Below, piece by piece: positions 9,152-18,374 of a stretch of DNA of 21,334 bases (positions within the stretch are counted from its first letter, which is position 1; each line of letters begins with the position of its first letter). The translations under genes were made by a program, and so were the position numbers. Source of the DNA: Apostichopus californicus (taxonomy: Eukaryota > Echinodermata > Holothuroidea > Aspidochirotida > Stichopodidae). Under the pieces are notes generated by a model that was not told where the DNA came from, did not search any database, and saw only the letters and a program-made list of their open reading frames with translations. Location of the stretch: contig JAIPMN010029984.1 of the NCBI GenBank assembly GCA_020650975.1, forward strand, positions 1 through 21,334, written 5' to 3'.

Positions 9152-9345
9152 ATCGCTTCTCGGCCTTTGGCTAAGATCATGTGTAGTATCTGTTCCCTTT
9201 CGAGGGGAATGGTGATACACACCCGACGATGATCACACAGTCACAGTCTCGATGCAAGGGGACTGGGGATGAGAGCGGATCAGTCGTTCGGTAGTTTGGT
9301 TTTCGTGCCCAGGTTCTTTCCTGGGTGACTTTTCTTAAAAAGCAT
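9152..9345 (+). ncRNA. U2 snRNA-headed chimeric RNA or SINE-like element
   Basis: Bases 9152-9195 match nucleotides 1-45 of U2 snRNA with one T missing from the stem-loop I apex and one substitution. The branch-site-pairing GTAGTA is intact. From 9196 the U2 pattern stops: the stem-loop IIa sequence, the ATTTTTGG Sm site and stem-loops III/IV are all absent. Instead there is a hairpin with a CCC..GGG stem around TTCG (9195-9211) and a GGTG/CACC hairpin. After further unrelated sequence, a terminal hairpin GCCCAGG-TTCTTT-CCTGGGT (about 9307-9326) is followed by GACTTTTCTT, possibly a Pol III stop. Partial copies of the 3' part lie at 9547-9632 and, inverted, at 9013-9031, which suggests a repeat family. 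It is not a functional canonical U2. It may be a U2-headed SINE or a U2-derived novel RNA. Confidence 0.7.
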
Positions 9346-9546
9346 AAAATTAATTTTTACAATGTTTCAGCTCACCGATTCTATATGAGAGGAAATGATA
9401 CCACATAAATCTTCCGCAAGCTAATAAAGATTCTGTTGGTAGGGGAATTATATAGGATTTTATTTATGCAGACCAGTAGTTCACATAGAAAACCTTCTCA
9501 AACGAATGTTATGTAAGGTATAATTACTGATAAAAGCTAGCTAATT
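9346..9546. other. spacer between the U2-headed element and its partial copy
   Basis: AT-rich sequence with no recognised feature. Confidence 0.4.
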
Positions 9547-9632
9547 CAGTCACGAAGGTTGAAATGGGATCAGTTGTTTGGTTGTTTAGTATTCGTGCCT
9601 TGGATCTTTCTTGGGTGACTCTTATTAAAACG
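9547..9632 (+). repeat. 5'-truncated copy of the U2-headed element
   Basis: Collinear matches to the 3' half of the U2-headed element are CAGTCAC, GGATCAGT.GTT.GG, ATTCGTGCC, ATCTTTC.TGGGTGACT and CTTATTAAAA, offset by 290 bases (CGTGCC at 9304 and 9594). The U2 head is missing. The terminal stem is degraded, retaining mostly wobble pairs, which points to an old inactive copy. Confidence 0.7.
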
Positions 9633-9648
9633 TACTGATTCATTCGTT

Positions 9649-9660
9649 ATGAATATTCAT
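9649..9660. promoter_or_regulatory. third ATGAATATTCAT palindrome
   Basis: This is the same 12-mer as the 7SL PSE-like element, here without an obvious 7SL start at the expected distance. A plus-strand RNA would begin near 9713 and a minus-strand one near 9596; neither site resembles a known RNA. Confidence 0.3.
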
Positions 9661-9671
9661 CCGATGATTAA

Positions 9672-9893
9672 GCTGGTCAGCCAATTGGGACAATTTCCTA
9701 ATGCTAATACCTCTCTAAACTGTCCTCCAATAAAATGATCTTAAAGCACTCGTACTGACAGTACAACAGTTCCTAACCTTGATCTGATAGAAACATGATA
9801 TGCATACTGCTCGTACTGAAAATACGCCAGTGCTCTGAAGCGCGGACGTGACACTACAGTATAGAAAAATTGTCCCATGACTGGGTGAGCTGG
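9672..9893. mobile_element. imperfect fold-back element, about 220 bp
   Basis: GGGACAATTT at 9687-9696 is inverted in AAATTGTCCC (9867-9876), with loosely matching flanks. Further in, AGCACTCGTACTGACAGTAC pairs imperfectly with the reverse complement of CGTACTGAAAATACGCCAGT. The arms are diverged and no target duplication is evident, so it is a degraded MITE-like relic of unknown superfamily. Confidence 0.5.
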
Positions 9894-10459
9894 TAAGTAT
9901 GGCCTTTAACTGTGTGGCTGGAAACGCTGCCTGATATGCATAAAGATACTGGTATACTGCCATAATGCTATAATTTTACATACGTTAAGCCATAATAATG
10001 CAGAGAGGAGTACAACATGTCAACCGGAGCTAAAACATGTCGTCGTAATAATCTGTGGATAAAGATTTCTGTTTCCAGTAAACATTTTGCGACTGAAAAA
10101 ATATGTGCTACATGACTTATTAATGTATGGAATAATTGTATCACAGTAAACATTAACAATCTGGAAAGAAAACATTGGAATTGAGTTGCAAAATGGCTCT
10201 GTTACTGAGGAAAATGTTAATTATTCTTAATTTAACTATTTTTGTATCCTGTTATCGTTTAGTGAACAACATTTCTTTGATTACATAAAACTCTTCAACG
10301 ATAATGTTTCATGTTGTTATTGTTGTTTTGTTTTGTATGTGCCACATGTATATACTCTTAGTTCCAAAGATTGAAAACTTACCCTTTGAAAGTGTCCAAG
10401 GCGTGATTACTCTTCAGAAAAGTGAAAAAGTCAATCGTTTGAAAGAGTGAAAATTCATT
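9894..10459. other. intergenic, no recognisable feature
   Basis: AT-rich sequence. Nothing was identified. Confidence 0.5.
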
Positions 10460-11047
10460 TTATTGGAGCTGCCAAACATGCTAGTGGTTTTACTTATTAA
10501 GACCTACATAAAGTTGCTAGAATTCTCTCTGAGACAGAGATTGAAAGTTGCTCCACGAGATCGCCACGAGTGTAAACACTCTCAGAGGGTGAATTCTCAC
10601 TCTGTGGAATTGAGATCTTTCTTGCTTGGCGGCAGTGTACAACATTTTGTTCAGTTTATGTGGCAATGGATTTCAAGGAGAACTAAATGCGAACAAGGTT
10701 AATCATAATTGAATGCATCTTGGCCGTTTGTGAGCTCCGTTAAAGACAAAGAGGCCGCCCTCTACTTTTCATTATATACATTAAACGGTTGTTGGTGTTG
10801 TTCTGCCAAAGGAATTCTTTTTCAAGTTGATGAACTTTTTGGTGTACTGCAGATTGTCAAAATATATATTTTGGAAAGCTATTCGTTACCCTGTACAACT
10901 TGTTTTAAGCTTATATGGACTTTATGTTGTAATACTTTGGCGGGAAATCCCTGTGATACTCCAAGTTCGTTTACTATGACTGCACCTGGCCTTTTGTTCG
11001 ATGAGCCGAGCTTCCTGGGCTCCGGAAGACTGTGACCGCAACTCGGT
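10460..11047. other. unresolved region with less AT-rich, open-frame-rich sequence
   Basis: This stretch is less AT-rich than its neighbours and has open frames up to 118 codons on both strands (for example 10709-11035 plus, 10879-11235 minus). None of the translations shows a domain I recognise, and no frame has coding-like start or splice context. A short hairpin, GAATTCTCTCTGAGA (10520-10534) against TCTCAGAGGGTGAATTC (10580-10596), lies inside. It could be a decayed mobile element or a gene fragment; I cannot tell which. Confidence 0.3.
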
Positions 11048-11062
11048 GGGGGGGGGGGGGGG
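11048..11062. repeat. poly-G run (15 G)
   Basis: Fifteen consecutive G. The length of such runs is often uncertain in assemblies. Confidence 0.9.
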
Positions 11063-12171
11063 TGTTCTTTGAAGTAGTACGTTGTAAAGACCGCAAACTT
11101 CCGGAGTATTTTCAGTCTGATTGTAATAATGTTCGTGGCATTCTTTGACAAAATCATATGCAAGACAGAATTTACATAGGGCTGAATGTATAGTCTTATC
11201 AATACTTTTTCTATAAATATATATTGGAAGCACAATATTTTATGAGCACTGTAAATTATAGAGCTTTAAATAACCTGTTGTGCCAGGTGCACTTGGATAA
11301 CTTTCACCAACCCAACTTTTAAGATTGTACCACCAGTGATGTTACATTACTAACAGGGGTCTTATATGGTTATGACAATTTAAACGCATAGAACCGTTAA
11401 AAATTGTAAAACATATCATCGTATTATGAAATTATTTGTGAGATAACTAGCACGGGCTCAGTATTCGCTCACTTCCAAAACGAAGAGGATATGTTTTCCC
11501 CTATCTTAACTTTGACTAGGTACACCTTTCCAGAGTTACAGCCGGGATGCTAGGAATGCCTACGTCACGCGTCACTTTGCATATATCCTGTGGAATAACC
11601 CGCAATCCCGGGGACAAAGATACTTTCACTAGAAAAGAAAAATCACCTTTGACCTTTACCGTTTAAAAATGTTAAAAAATATAGACCCAAACGATCATGT
11701 TACAGCAAAGGATCATGGGAATGTCTTATCACCTCCCATTACCGTCGGTGATAAGAAAATAACATTTTCCAGGTTTGATGTATTTTCCTGCCGGTTTGCC
11801 GGAGATGGTCTCCTCTTGAAATACCAGTTATATAAAAATCTAAGGATAATCAACAAAAGTTGACGAAAACATTCCCTATTATATGAGTACATATATGAGT
11901 ATAGGAGTTCAAATTTCTAAGAGTGAATAAGAGCACTTTAATCTTGTACTCATATATAATTAGAGTCCAATTCGCTCCGAGTACTAGTACAGGCAATTAT
12001 GCTGGTTTACGAGTTCGATTACGGACTCAATTATGTTACGCAGTGTATACTAAGCCTAAACAAGTTAATTTAGGACTCTATATTAAAATAGCGCCATCAC
12101 TTTGGTCTTAAGAAAAGCCCGACAACTTTGTTATTGGTCTCTGCCCCAGCAACAGACTAACCTGCTTTCAC
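11063..12171. other. intergenic, no recognisable feature
   Basis: No gene, RNA or clear repeat was seen. A palindromic patch, GTCACGCGTCAC, lies near 11564-11575. The open frames at 11669-11863 and 11923-12111 show no recognisable domain. Confidence 0.5.
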
Positions 12172-12179
12172 GATGGGTG

Positions 12180-12569
12180 CAGTGGCGGAGCGTCCATACA
12201 GTCAGGGGGGCGGATGCCCCCCTGACGGACTCAAATGGACTGCCGGCGGCCTTTTCAGCTTTTTACCCCATTTTACTTATTTGCGATTATTGACTTTTTT
12301 ATTGCGCTCTCATCTACCTATTGACATTTGTCACATTTTGTTGGTGTAATTTTCTGACAAAATGCTCTAACAGCTATTTATTCTTCGTTTATCTGCAAAT
12401 TAGCAAGGCCCGGAAAGGGTCATTTCCGGCGATCTAGGGAGTATCTTTACTCAAAAATTTTCTGTACGCTCCGCGCCAACTCGTGGTGGCGCTCCGCTTA
12501 GATAGTGTCGAAAGCGCCCCTACAGAACGTTCTCGCACCCCCTGACCAATACCCCTAGCTCCGCCACTG
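12180..12569. mobile_element. 390-bp hAT-type MITE with 8-bp target duplication
   Basis: The ends are a perfect 12-bp terminal inverted repeat: CAGTGGCGGAGC (12180-12191) and GCTCCGCCACTG (12558-12569). A subterminal GTCAGGGGG is also present in both arms. The element is flanked by an exact 8-bp direct repeat GATGGGTG (12172-12179 and 12570-12577). The CAG...CTG termini with an 8-bp duplication are diagnostic of the hAT superfamily. The interior has no transposase frame, so it is non-autonomous. Intact ends and an intact target duplication suggest a fairly recent insertion. Confidence 0.93.
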
Positions 12570-12577
12570 GATGGGTG

Positions 12578-13044
12578 TTGGACCGGCGTGATGCATTTTT
12601 AATTGGTATGGATTATTGATTGTTTATTCCTTTTCCCTTTTTTTCGCTTTCCTTTAATCAGTCATTCCTCTAACATCGCAATTGCATGTATTCGATTTTT
12701 CAATATCAATTTTGCATATATTTGATGATCATTAGAACAACGAATTTGCTTCAATTTAATACTATATGATATATACATATATATAAATATAAATATATAT
12801 ATATATGATATAGTATATACTATATAACATAAGTATGTTGTATAACATTCGAATATATGGAACGCCAACAGGACCACAACTTACGATAATAATGAAAAAG
12901 GACACGATAATGGGGCTAATGTAAATATAAACGATGATAACAAAAAATTGTGGAGCGACAAAGACGCCGCCACAATTAACGTTACCAAAAGCTCACCATA
13001 TTTATTTACATTATCATCGTGGTTGATTTTTTGCATAATCACCG
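12578..13044. other. AT-rich intergenic with a TA microsatellite
   Basis: An AT/ATAT tract spans about 12764-12830. A weak inverted similarity lies near 12919-12937 and 13000-13020, just before the 21-bp array. No gene was seen. Confidence 0.5.
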
Positions 13045-14085
13045 TGAAGGTTTATATCATCATCGTATAGTTTTACATGATCATCGTGTGGTTTAGATCA
13101 TCATCGTATAGTTTTACATCATCATCGTGTGGTTTTATATCATCACCGTGTAGTTTTATATCATCATCATGTCGTTTTAGATTATCATCGTGTGGTTTAT
13201 ATCATCATCGTATAGTTTTACATTATCATCGTGACGTTTTACATGATCATCGTGTGGTTTTATATCATCATCGTGTCGTTTAACATGATCATCGTGTGGT
13301 TTTATATCATCATCGTGTAGTTTTATATCATCATCGTGACGTTTTACATGATCATCGTGTGGTTTTATATTATCATCTTGTCGTTTAACATGATCATCGT
13401 GTGGTTTTATATCATCATCGTGTGGTTTTATATCATCATCGTGACGTTTTACATGATCATCGTGTGGTTTTATATTATCATCTTGTCGTTTAACATGATC
13501 ATCGTGTGGTTTTATATCATCATCATCATCGTGTAGTTTTACATTATCATCTTGTCGTTTTACAATATCATCTTGTCGTTTTATATTATCATCGTGTAGT
13601 TTTATATCATCAACATGTAGTTTTATATCATCATCTTGTCGTTTTATATTATCATCGTGTAGTTTTATATCATCAACTTGTAGTTTTATATCATCATCTT
13701 GTCGTTTTATATTATCATCGTGTAGTTTTATATCATCAACTTGTAGTTTTATATCATCATATTGTCGTTTTATATTATCATCGTGTGGTTTTATATCATC
13801 ATCGTGTGGTTTTATATCATCATCGTGTCGTTTAATATTATCGTAGTGAAGTTTTATATCATCATAATGACTTTTAACATGATCATCGTGTGGTTTTAAA
13901 TCATCATCGTGTAGTTTTATATTATCATGATGTCGTTTTACCTTATCATATTGTCGTTTTATATCATCATCGTGTGGTTTTATATCAACATCATGTCGTT
14001 TTACCTTATCATAATGTCGTTTTATATCATCATCGTGTGGTTTTATATCAACATCATCATGTAGTTTTACATTATCATCGTTAGT
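13045..14085. repeat. 21-bp minisatellite array, about 49 copies
   Basis: The consensus unit on the plus strand is TATCATCATCGTGTGGTTTTA. Variants are GTGTAG, GTGTCG, GTGACG and CTTGTCG at the variable core and ATGATC/ATTATC/ATCAAC at the front. Local higher-order repeats are visible: a 63-bp triplet unit at about 13555-13780, and units alternating with ATGATC at about 13220-13515. Because 21 is a multiple of 3, frames repeat as 7 residues. On the minus strand one frame stays open for 318 codons (14133 to 13177), reading as heptads such as DDIKPHD and DNIKRQD, including a clean two-codon expansion near 13520. At its far end the frame is lost through single-base differences in units near 13088 and 13195. 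Most likely this is non-coding satellite with an incidentally open frame. Confidence 0.95.
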
Positions 14086-15300
14086 TGTAGTCCTATCGGC
14101 GTTCCATTCATGTACCTGGTTAAAGTCAACCATTTGTCACTAACCACAGGTTATGATACGGTCAGTAATCGAACCTGTCATACCGCACGTCTCCTCTGGA
14201 CTTCTAAAAGAGAGGTTCAGCATTATTGACAGGCATTTCACAGTAGTGGCTTCCATGTAGGTAGGTAATAAACCTAAGATCTCAACATAATACCTTCAAA
14301 TGTGGTGAATGTTTGAAAAGCCGGTAAAGATTTGGTTATATAATTCAACCCCAAAAAGCAAAAAACAAATAAGATAAAAAGTCATGGTCCGCCTAGTAAA
14401 AACATTATTCTGGTAATTCAGTTCCGTCGTTACATGCGTAAGGGATACAAAACAGTACCCCCTCCTACGCCCCTTCCTCCCCTCTTCCGACCCGTTGCCA
14501 CCTTTACTCGGTCGACTATCTTCCATGACTGTGATCCCGTAACCAGAGAAACATTCTGATAACTTTTACTGTACGTTGTGAACAAATACATTACCGAATA
14601 TCCTTTAAATTCATTTTTACAATTTCTAAATGGAAATACAAAATAGCGCCATCCGTTTAGGCTCGTGTTATTTGTACAACATCTGTGTAGGACATTAAGA
14701 TAAAATGATAGAATAGCTAATTGTGTCCCCCCCCCCCCTACCTCATTCGCTCTAATGAGGTGTACGCAACAAAGACCATTTCGTTTATCCAAAACGGAAG
14801 TTTTCCACGCTGTTGTTCTCTGGTAGTTATCAACTTGATTGACCAGAAAGTCGAGATTATTCTTTATCATCGTAGTATGAGGTCTCTTTGTCCCAGTCAA
14901 TTAGTATAACATATACTCGCTCTCTACATCCCCTCTCAAATTAGTTATGATAAGTTAATGCGACGACTGTCTGGCTTTTCTCTCTGAACTGTGTACGACG
15001 TGCAATATGGAGCGCTCTGAGTTTTAATAACGAGTGGAATATTTCGCATTGATTAGTACGTATGTAGTCTGTATAGTGCAACATCTGAGTTAGCCTGAGT
15101 GCAAAGGATATCAAGAAAACAAAACACAGCTATATATTAGGTTTTGTTATCCTTTTTTTCTCCAAAACAACTGCAGTCGTATTTGACATTCAGGTATTTT
15201 TGGTTTTGATCTTGCACACGTTTTTTCTCTCTTGTTTTGCCATAGCCTATGCGTTAATGCTTATCCGATCAACTGTCGCAAGGTTGCCGTTTCATCATTA
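14086..15300. other. intergenic upstream of the START-domain gene
   Basis: No recognisable gene. It holds a pyrimidine-rich tract at about 14457-14513 and a C-run with 10 C near 14728-14737. The overlapping open frames on the minus strand (14296-14900) show no domain and are crossed by these tracts, so I treat them as chance. Confidence 0.5.
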
Positions 15301-15321
15301 CAAGGTGCGTCGCTTGATTTT

Positions 15322-15333
15322 ACGCATGCGCAG
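15322..15333. promoter_or_regulatory. NRF1-type motif in the START gene promoter
   Basis: ACGCATGCGCAG closely matches the palindromic NRF1 consensus (YGCGCAYGCGCR), which is common just upstream of animal TATA-less promoters. It lies about 320 bases before the start codon, at the edge of a locally less AT-rich stretch (15290-15480) that probably contains the transcription start. Confidence 0.5.
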
Positions 15334-15339
15334 CAAAGT

Positions 15340-15652
15340 GGGTGGATGAGGCATACAGCGATTGTTCAACCTGTGTGAGTCGTAGGTTTAGAATTAGAAG
15401 AAGCTCATGTCAATCGTCGTTGCACGTTGAGTCAGTAGTGAGCACCGCCGCACCCATACCTATACGATTCGGATATTAACTAGTTGGATTTAAACACCGA
15501 ACGGCGTTTGTTTGTTTCCAAGTGTGAAGCAGATTTGGTTTTGTCCTTGTGAGAAAAAAAAGTAGCAACGTTTGTTTTTATTCCAAAAGGAAATCATATA
15601 AATTTACAAATTCTTCTAAATCTAAAACCAGAAGGAGAAAAAGACGAGAATA
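15340..15652 (+). other. putative 5' leader of the START-domain gene
   Basis: Sequence between the NRF1-type motif and the start codon, with no coding frame. A short upstream frame of seven codons begins at 15407 and ends at 15430, and could modulate translation if it is in the mRNA. The start codon context is GAATAATGGC, with A at -3 relative to the ATG and G at +4. Confidence 0.4.
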
Positions 15653-16051
15653 ATGGCCGATACGGAACAAAAACCAGAAGAAACTCCAGCAGCTGAGGAA
15701 CCGAAGAAGACGACTACAACGGAGGAAGAGAAACCGGTAGAAAATGGAGAGGAGAAAAAAGAGGCAGTAGCAGATGGAGAAGCTAAAACGGAGGAAGCAA
15801 AAGATGAAGATGCTGCGACCGAAGAGGCAGTAGAGAATCACGAAAATGGCAAAGAAGGTGAAGGGGAGGAGGAGGAGGAAGAAACGCCGGCACCGTCCCT
15901 AGAAGCACCGACGGAAAACCCGTTTACAGACGAAGATGTTCAGCAGCTTTTGGATTTGGAATCTGGAGAAGAAGGATGGGATAAAGTGAAAGAAAAGAAG
16001 GGCGCGATCGTTTACAGAAAATCCGAGAAAAACTCCACACCGCTAATTAAG
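15653..16051 (+). CDS. START-domain lipid-transfer protein (PCTP/STARD10-like), first coding exon
   Basis: The exon encodes 133 residues and ends in phase 0 at a strong donor (AAG|GTAAGG). Residues 1-80 are a low-complexity, very acidic Glu/Lys/Ala/Thr region, predicted disordered. Residues about 90-133 look like the first helix and strands of a START domain: NPFTDEDVQQLLDLE, then GWDKVKEKKGAIVYRKSEKN, ending STPLIK. The GW.....k.g..vyrk pattern is typical of the PCTP/STARD7/STARD10 subgroup, which carries phosphatidylcholine and related lipids between membranes. The rest of the domain must lie on later exons; I find none in the remaining 5.3 kb, so the gene continues beyond the window. The acidic extension is longer than in PCTP. 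The exact paralogue cannot be fixed from this exon. Confidence 0.75.
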
Positions 16052-17817
16052 GTAAGGCCATAAGCGTGTAGACTAGGAGCAAACAGTGTTAACGGAGAGG
16101 CGGACACGCCCATAGCAAGACTCGGTCTAAGACGGTCAGTTTAACGTACTAGGCTGTTTATTGCTCCGCAATTCCCTTTTTGTCTTCTATTGTATTTGTA
16201 TTAAGTTGAAAGGGGAGAGCTTTACCCATACGTTAATCAATAATTAAAAAATTCACGTTGAATAATATCCGTGGTTTCATAGTGTTTTAAACTGATTCAA
16301 GAATCAAACTCATTTCAAGAAAAAAAAAATGATTAACATATTTTTGGGAACTGGCAATTCCATCATGATAGAAAAGTCGTTCCATATAGGGAAGTGTAAA
16401 CAAATGAAACCCATGTGTTGATATGATAGGATCATGGTCTTCCTTTTTTTAAAACCTTAGGCTAATGGTTATCCATACGGCATGTAGTAAACTTTCACTG
16501 TAGGACGATCATAATGAAATGGATAAAGAATTTTGTATCACTGTGTAGTGGGTTAGATTAAACCATATCGAAGGCCATTATATATAGCCTAGCGTTATAA
16601 GATGAATGTAGCCTATAATGCGCTTATAAAGGAGCACGAACCGCGCCCTAACGATGTGAATGATTTGCCCAAACATGGGTATATATTGTATAGGCTTTAT
16701 GCCAACTCAAGGGTACATATGAAGCTCTCTCTTTGTTTGGCAACCAGCATGCGAAACTCGTTAACGGTATATTGGCACGAAAATACCGCAAATACAATAC
16801 AACCCTTGGCCAATACAAAACTGCGAACGGACAAACAGAGCACGTGAAGAACTTTTTTTGGGGTCACTTGCGAGGTCAGGTTTACCAAACCGGAAATTCA
16901 CGTGATAATATCATTCCCATGTGATCTTAAATATATAGGTAGTTTAGAATGGCGATGGAAAGTTCATCACACTTTATATTACACATTTTGTTTTAAATGC
17001 ATGTATTACCAATATTCACGTGTTGTGAATGAAATGGTTGAAGTTAAAGGAAGGGCTAAAGTTCAGAATAAAATAGATATTCTGATTTTTTGGGGGGGTT
17101 CAATACCGCAATGAGTCAAAGTCAGATGCAAATGTAGTCATTTAACTGCCTCATGTAGAGGGCGCCATATACAAACCGCAAGCAGGGGTGTGACGAAACT
17201 GATGATAGAGCACTTTGATTATGTCACAAGAAATAAATTTCAGTAGAAATATAATTTCATGATGAATATTATATTCTTAGAAATTTGATGTCGTTCGTTT
17301 ATATCATACCGACAAACCATGTCTTTTTTACTTTTTATTATTATTTTTTAGGGGGAGGGGGTGGGAAGAGAGCTCTTTTGAGTTACTCCAGTGTTACCTG
17401 TAGTTAACAAGCTTGTAAAATCCAATATCATTTCAAATGTTAATGCCTGATCCTGAAAGAAAATTGCCTGGGAGACGAACTGTTAAGAACCAAACTTGAT
17501 CAAAGCTTTCACGTGCTTCGAATACCATTCCATCAGTTAGCAAACAATTAACTAGGATTATGAGGGCATCCTGAATTTGAACATTTCAATGTGTTGAGTA
17601 AAACTTGATAAATTTTGATAACATTACCGAGGGAAACTCAACAATCTACTTCAAAGACAATAATTCACTTGACCAAAATATGGAACTAACAGCTTCCTGG
17701 TGGTGTTAGTCATCATTTTCAAAAGTTGATGGTAATAAGAAAACATTGGATGAATATGACCAAATTGATCCAATTTATAGCATATATATATATCTGGAAA
17801 ACAACACAGTTCTGTTT

Positions 17818-17935
17818 TCATTATTATTATTTTTTGTTGTCGCCGACTCTGTTTTGTTAACTAAACGTACATCGGTTACATATCCCACTGTACGAGGTGT
17901 ACGTAACCAATGAGCTATCATGTTACGGAGTTGAG
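17818..17935 (-). mobile_element. possible tRNA-derived SINE
   Basis: On the minus strand, TAGCTCATTGG (17907-17917) fits a Pol III A box. About 40 bases later GTAACCGATGT is a poor B-box-like sequence, and the unit ends in an A-rich (AAT)n tail near 17820-17835. The B box is weak and no target duplication was found, so this is only a candidate. Confidence 0.28.
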
Positions 17936-18315
17936 TTTCCAAACCCACCATAACATTTTCAACTAAAAACAAGTACATTATTATTATTTAACTTTTAAAG
18001 CATTATATGATGATAAAAAATATCATAATCAATGTAACAGCACTTTACAATCAGGTGAACTTTATCAAGTGTTCGAGCAAAGTACAAGGAAATAGGATAC
18101 TTTCTTTCGTTCTAGCTTTGGAATAAGTTTATGTAAATAAACATCATCATTAATTCATATCTAAACTAATAAGACTTACTTCCCTTGTAATTCCCAACAG
18201 GAAGTTCATACCCAGTATATGTAAACTTTTTGAGACGGTTATCCAAATAAGAAATGTCTTGGATACTTCATCGCAATAAACTTATTCTACAACACACACA
18301 CGCACTGAAACAATT

Positions 18316-18374
18316 GGGGGGGGGGGTGGGGTGGGGTCCGTGGGGTGGGGTGAGGTGGGTGGGGTGGGGGAGGT
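18316..18374 (+). repeat. G-rich, quadruplex-prone tract
   Basis: About ten runs of three or more G separated by one to a few bases, starting with a run of 11 G. This fits the G-quadruplex pattern many times over. It lies on the coding strand of the START gene intron. Confidence 0.85.

Noticed and set aside
9152-9345. Canonical U2 snRNA gene
   Set aside because: Only the first 44 bases match. The conserved Sm site and stem-loops IIa, III and IV are absent.
10709-11235. Frames of 108, 118 and 103 codons
   Set aside because: Overlapping frames on both strands, no recognisable domain, and the two minus-strand frames run through the poly-G tract.
13077-14084. Plus-strand proteins encoded by the 21-bp array
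   Set aside because: All three plus frames of the consensus unit lack stops, so long open frames are automatic and are repeatedly interrupted by unit length changes.
13045-14085. CRISPR array
   Set aside because: The 21-bp units are directly adjacent with no spacers, and the genome is eukaryotic. The same reasoning excludes the 53-bp array at 5625-5975.
14430-14900. 156-codon minus-strand frame
   Set aside because: It crosses a C-run and a pyrimidine tract, has no domain, and overlaps other chance frames.
15578-15841. 87-codon minus-strand frame rich in Phe, Leu, Cys and Ser
   Set aside because: It is the antisense of the Glu/Lys-rich START exon, where GAA/GAG/AAA codons automatically give an open antisense frame.
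16602-17114. Several overlapping frames of 63-81 codons considered as the second START exon
   Set aside because: None resembles the continuation of a START domain after its first strands, and no phase-0 acceptor leads into such sequence.
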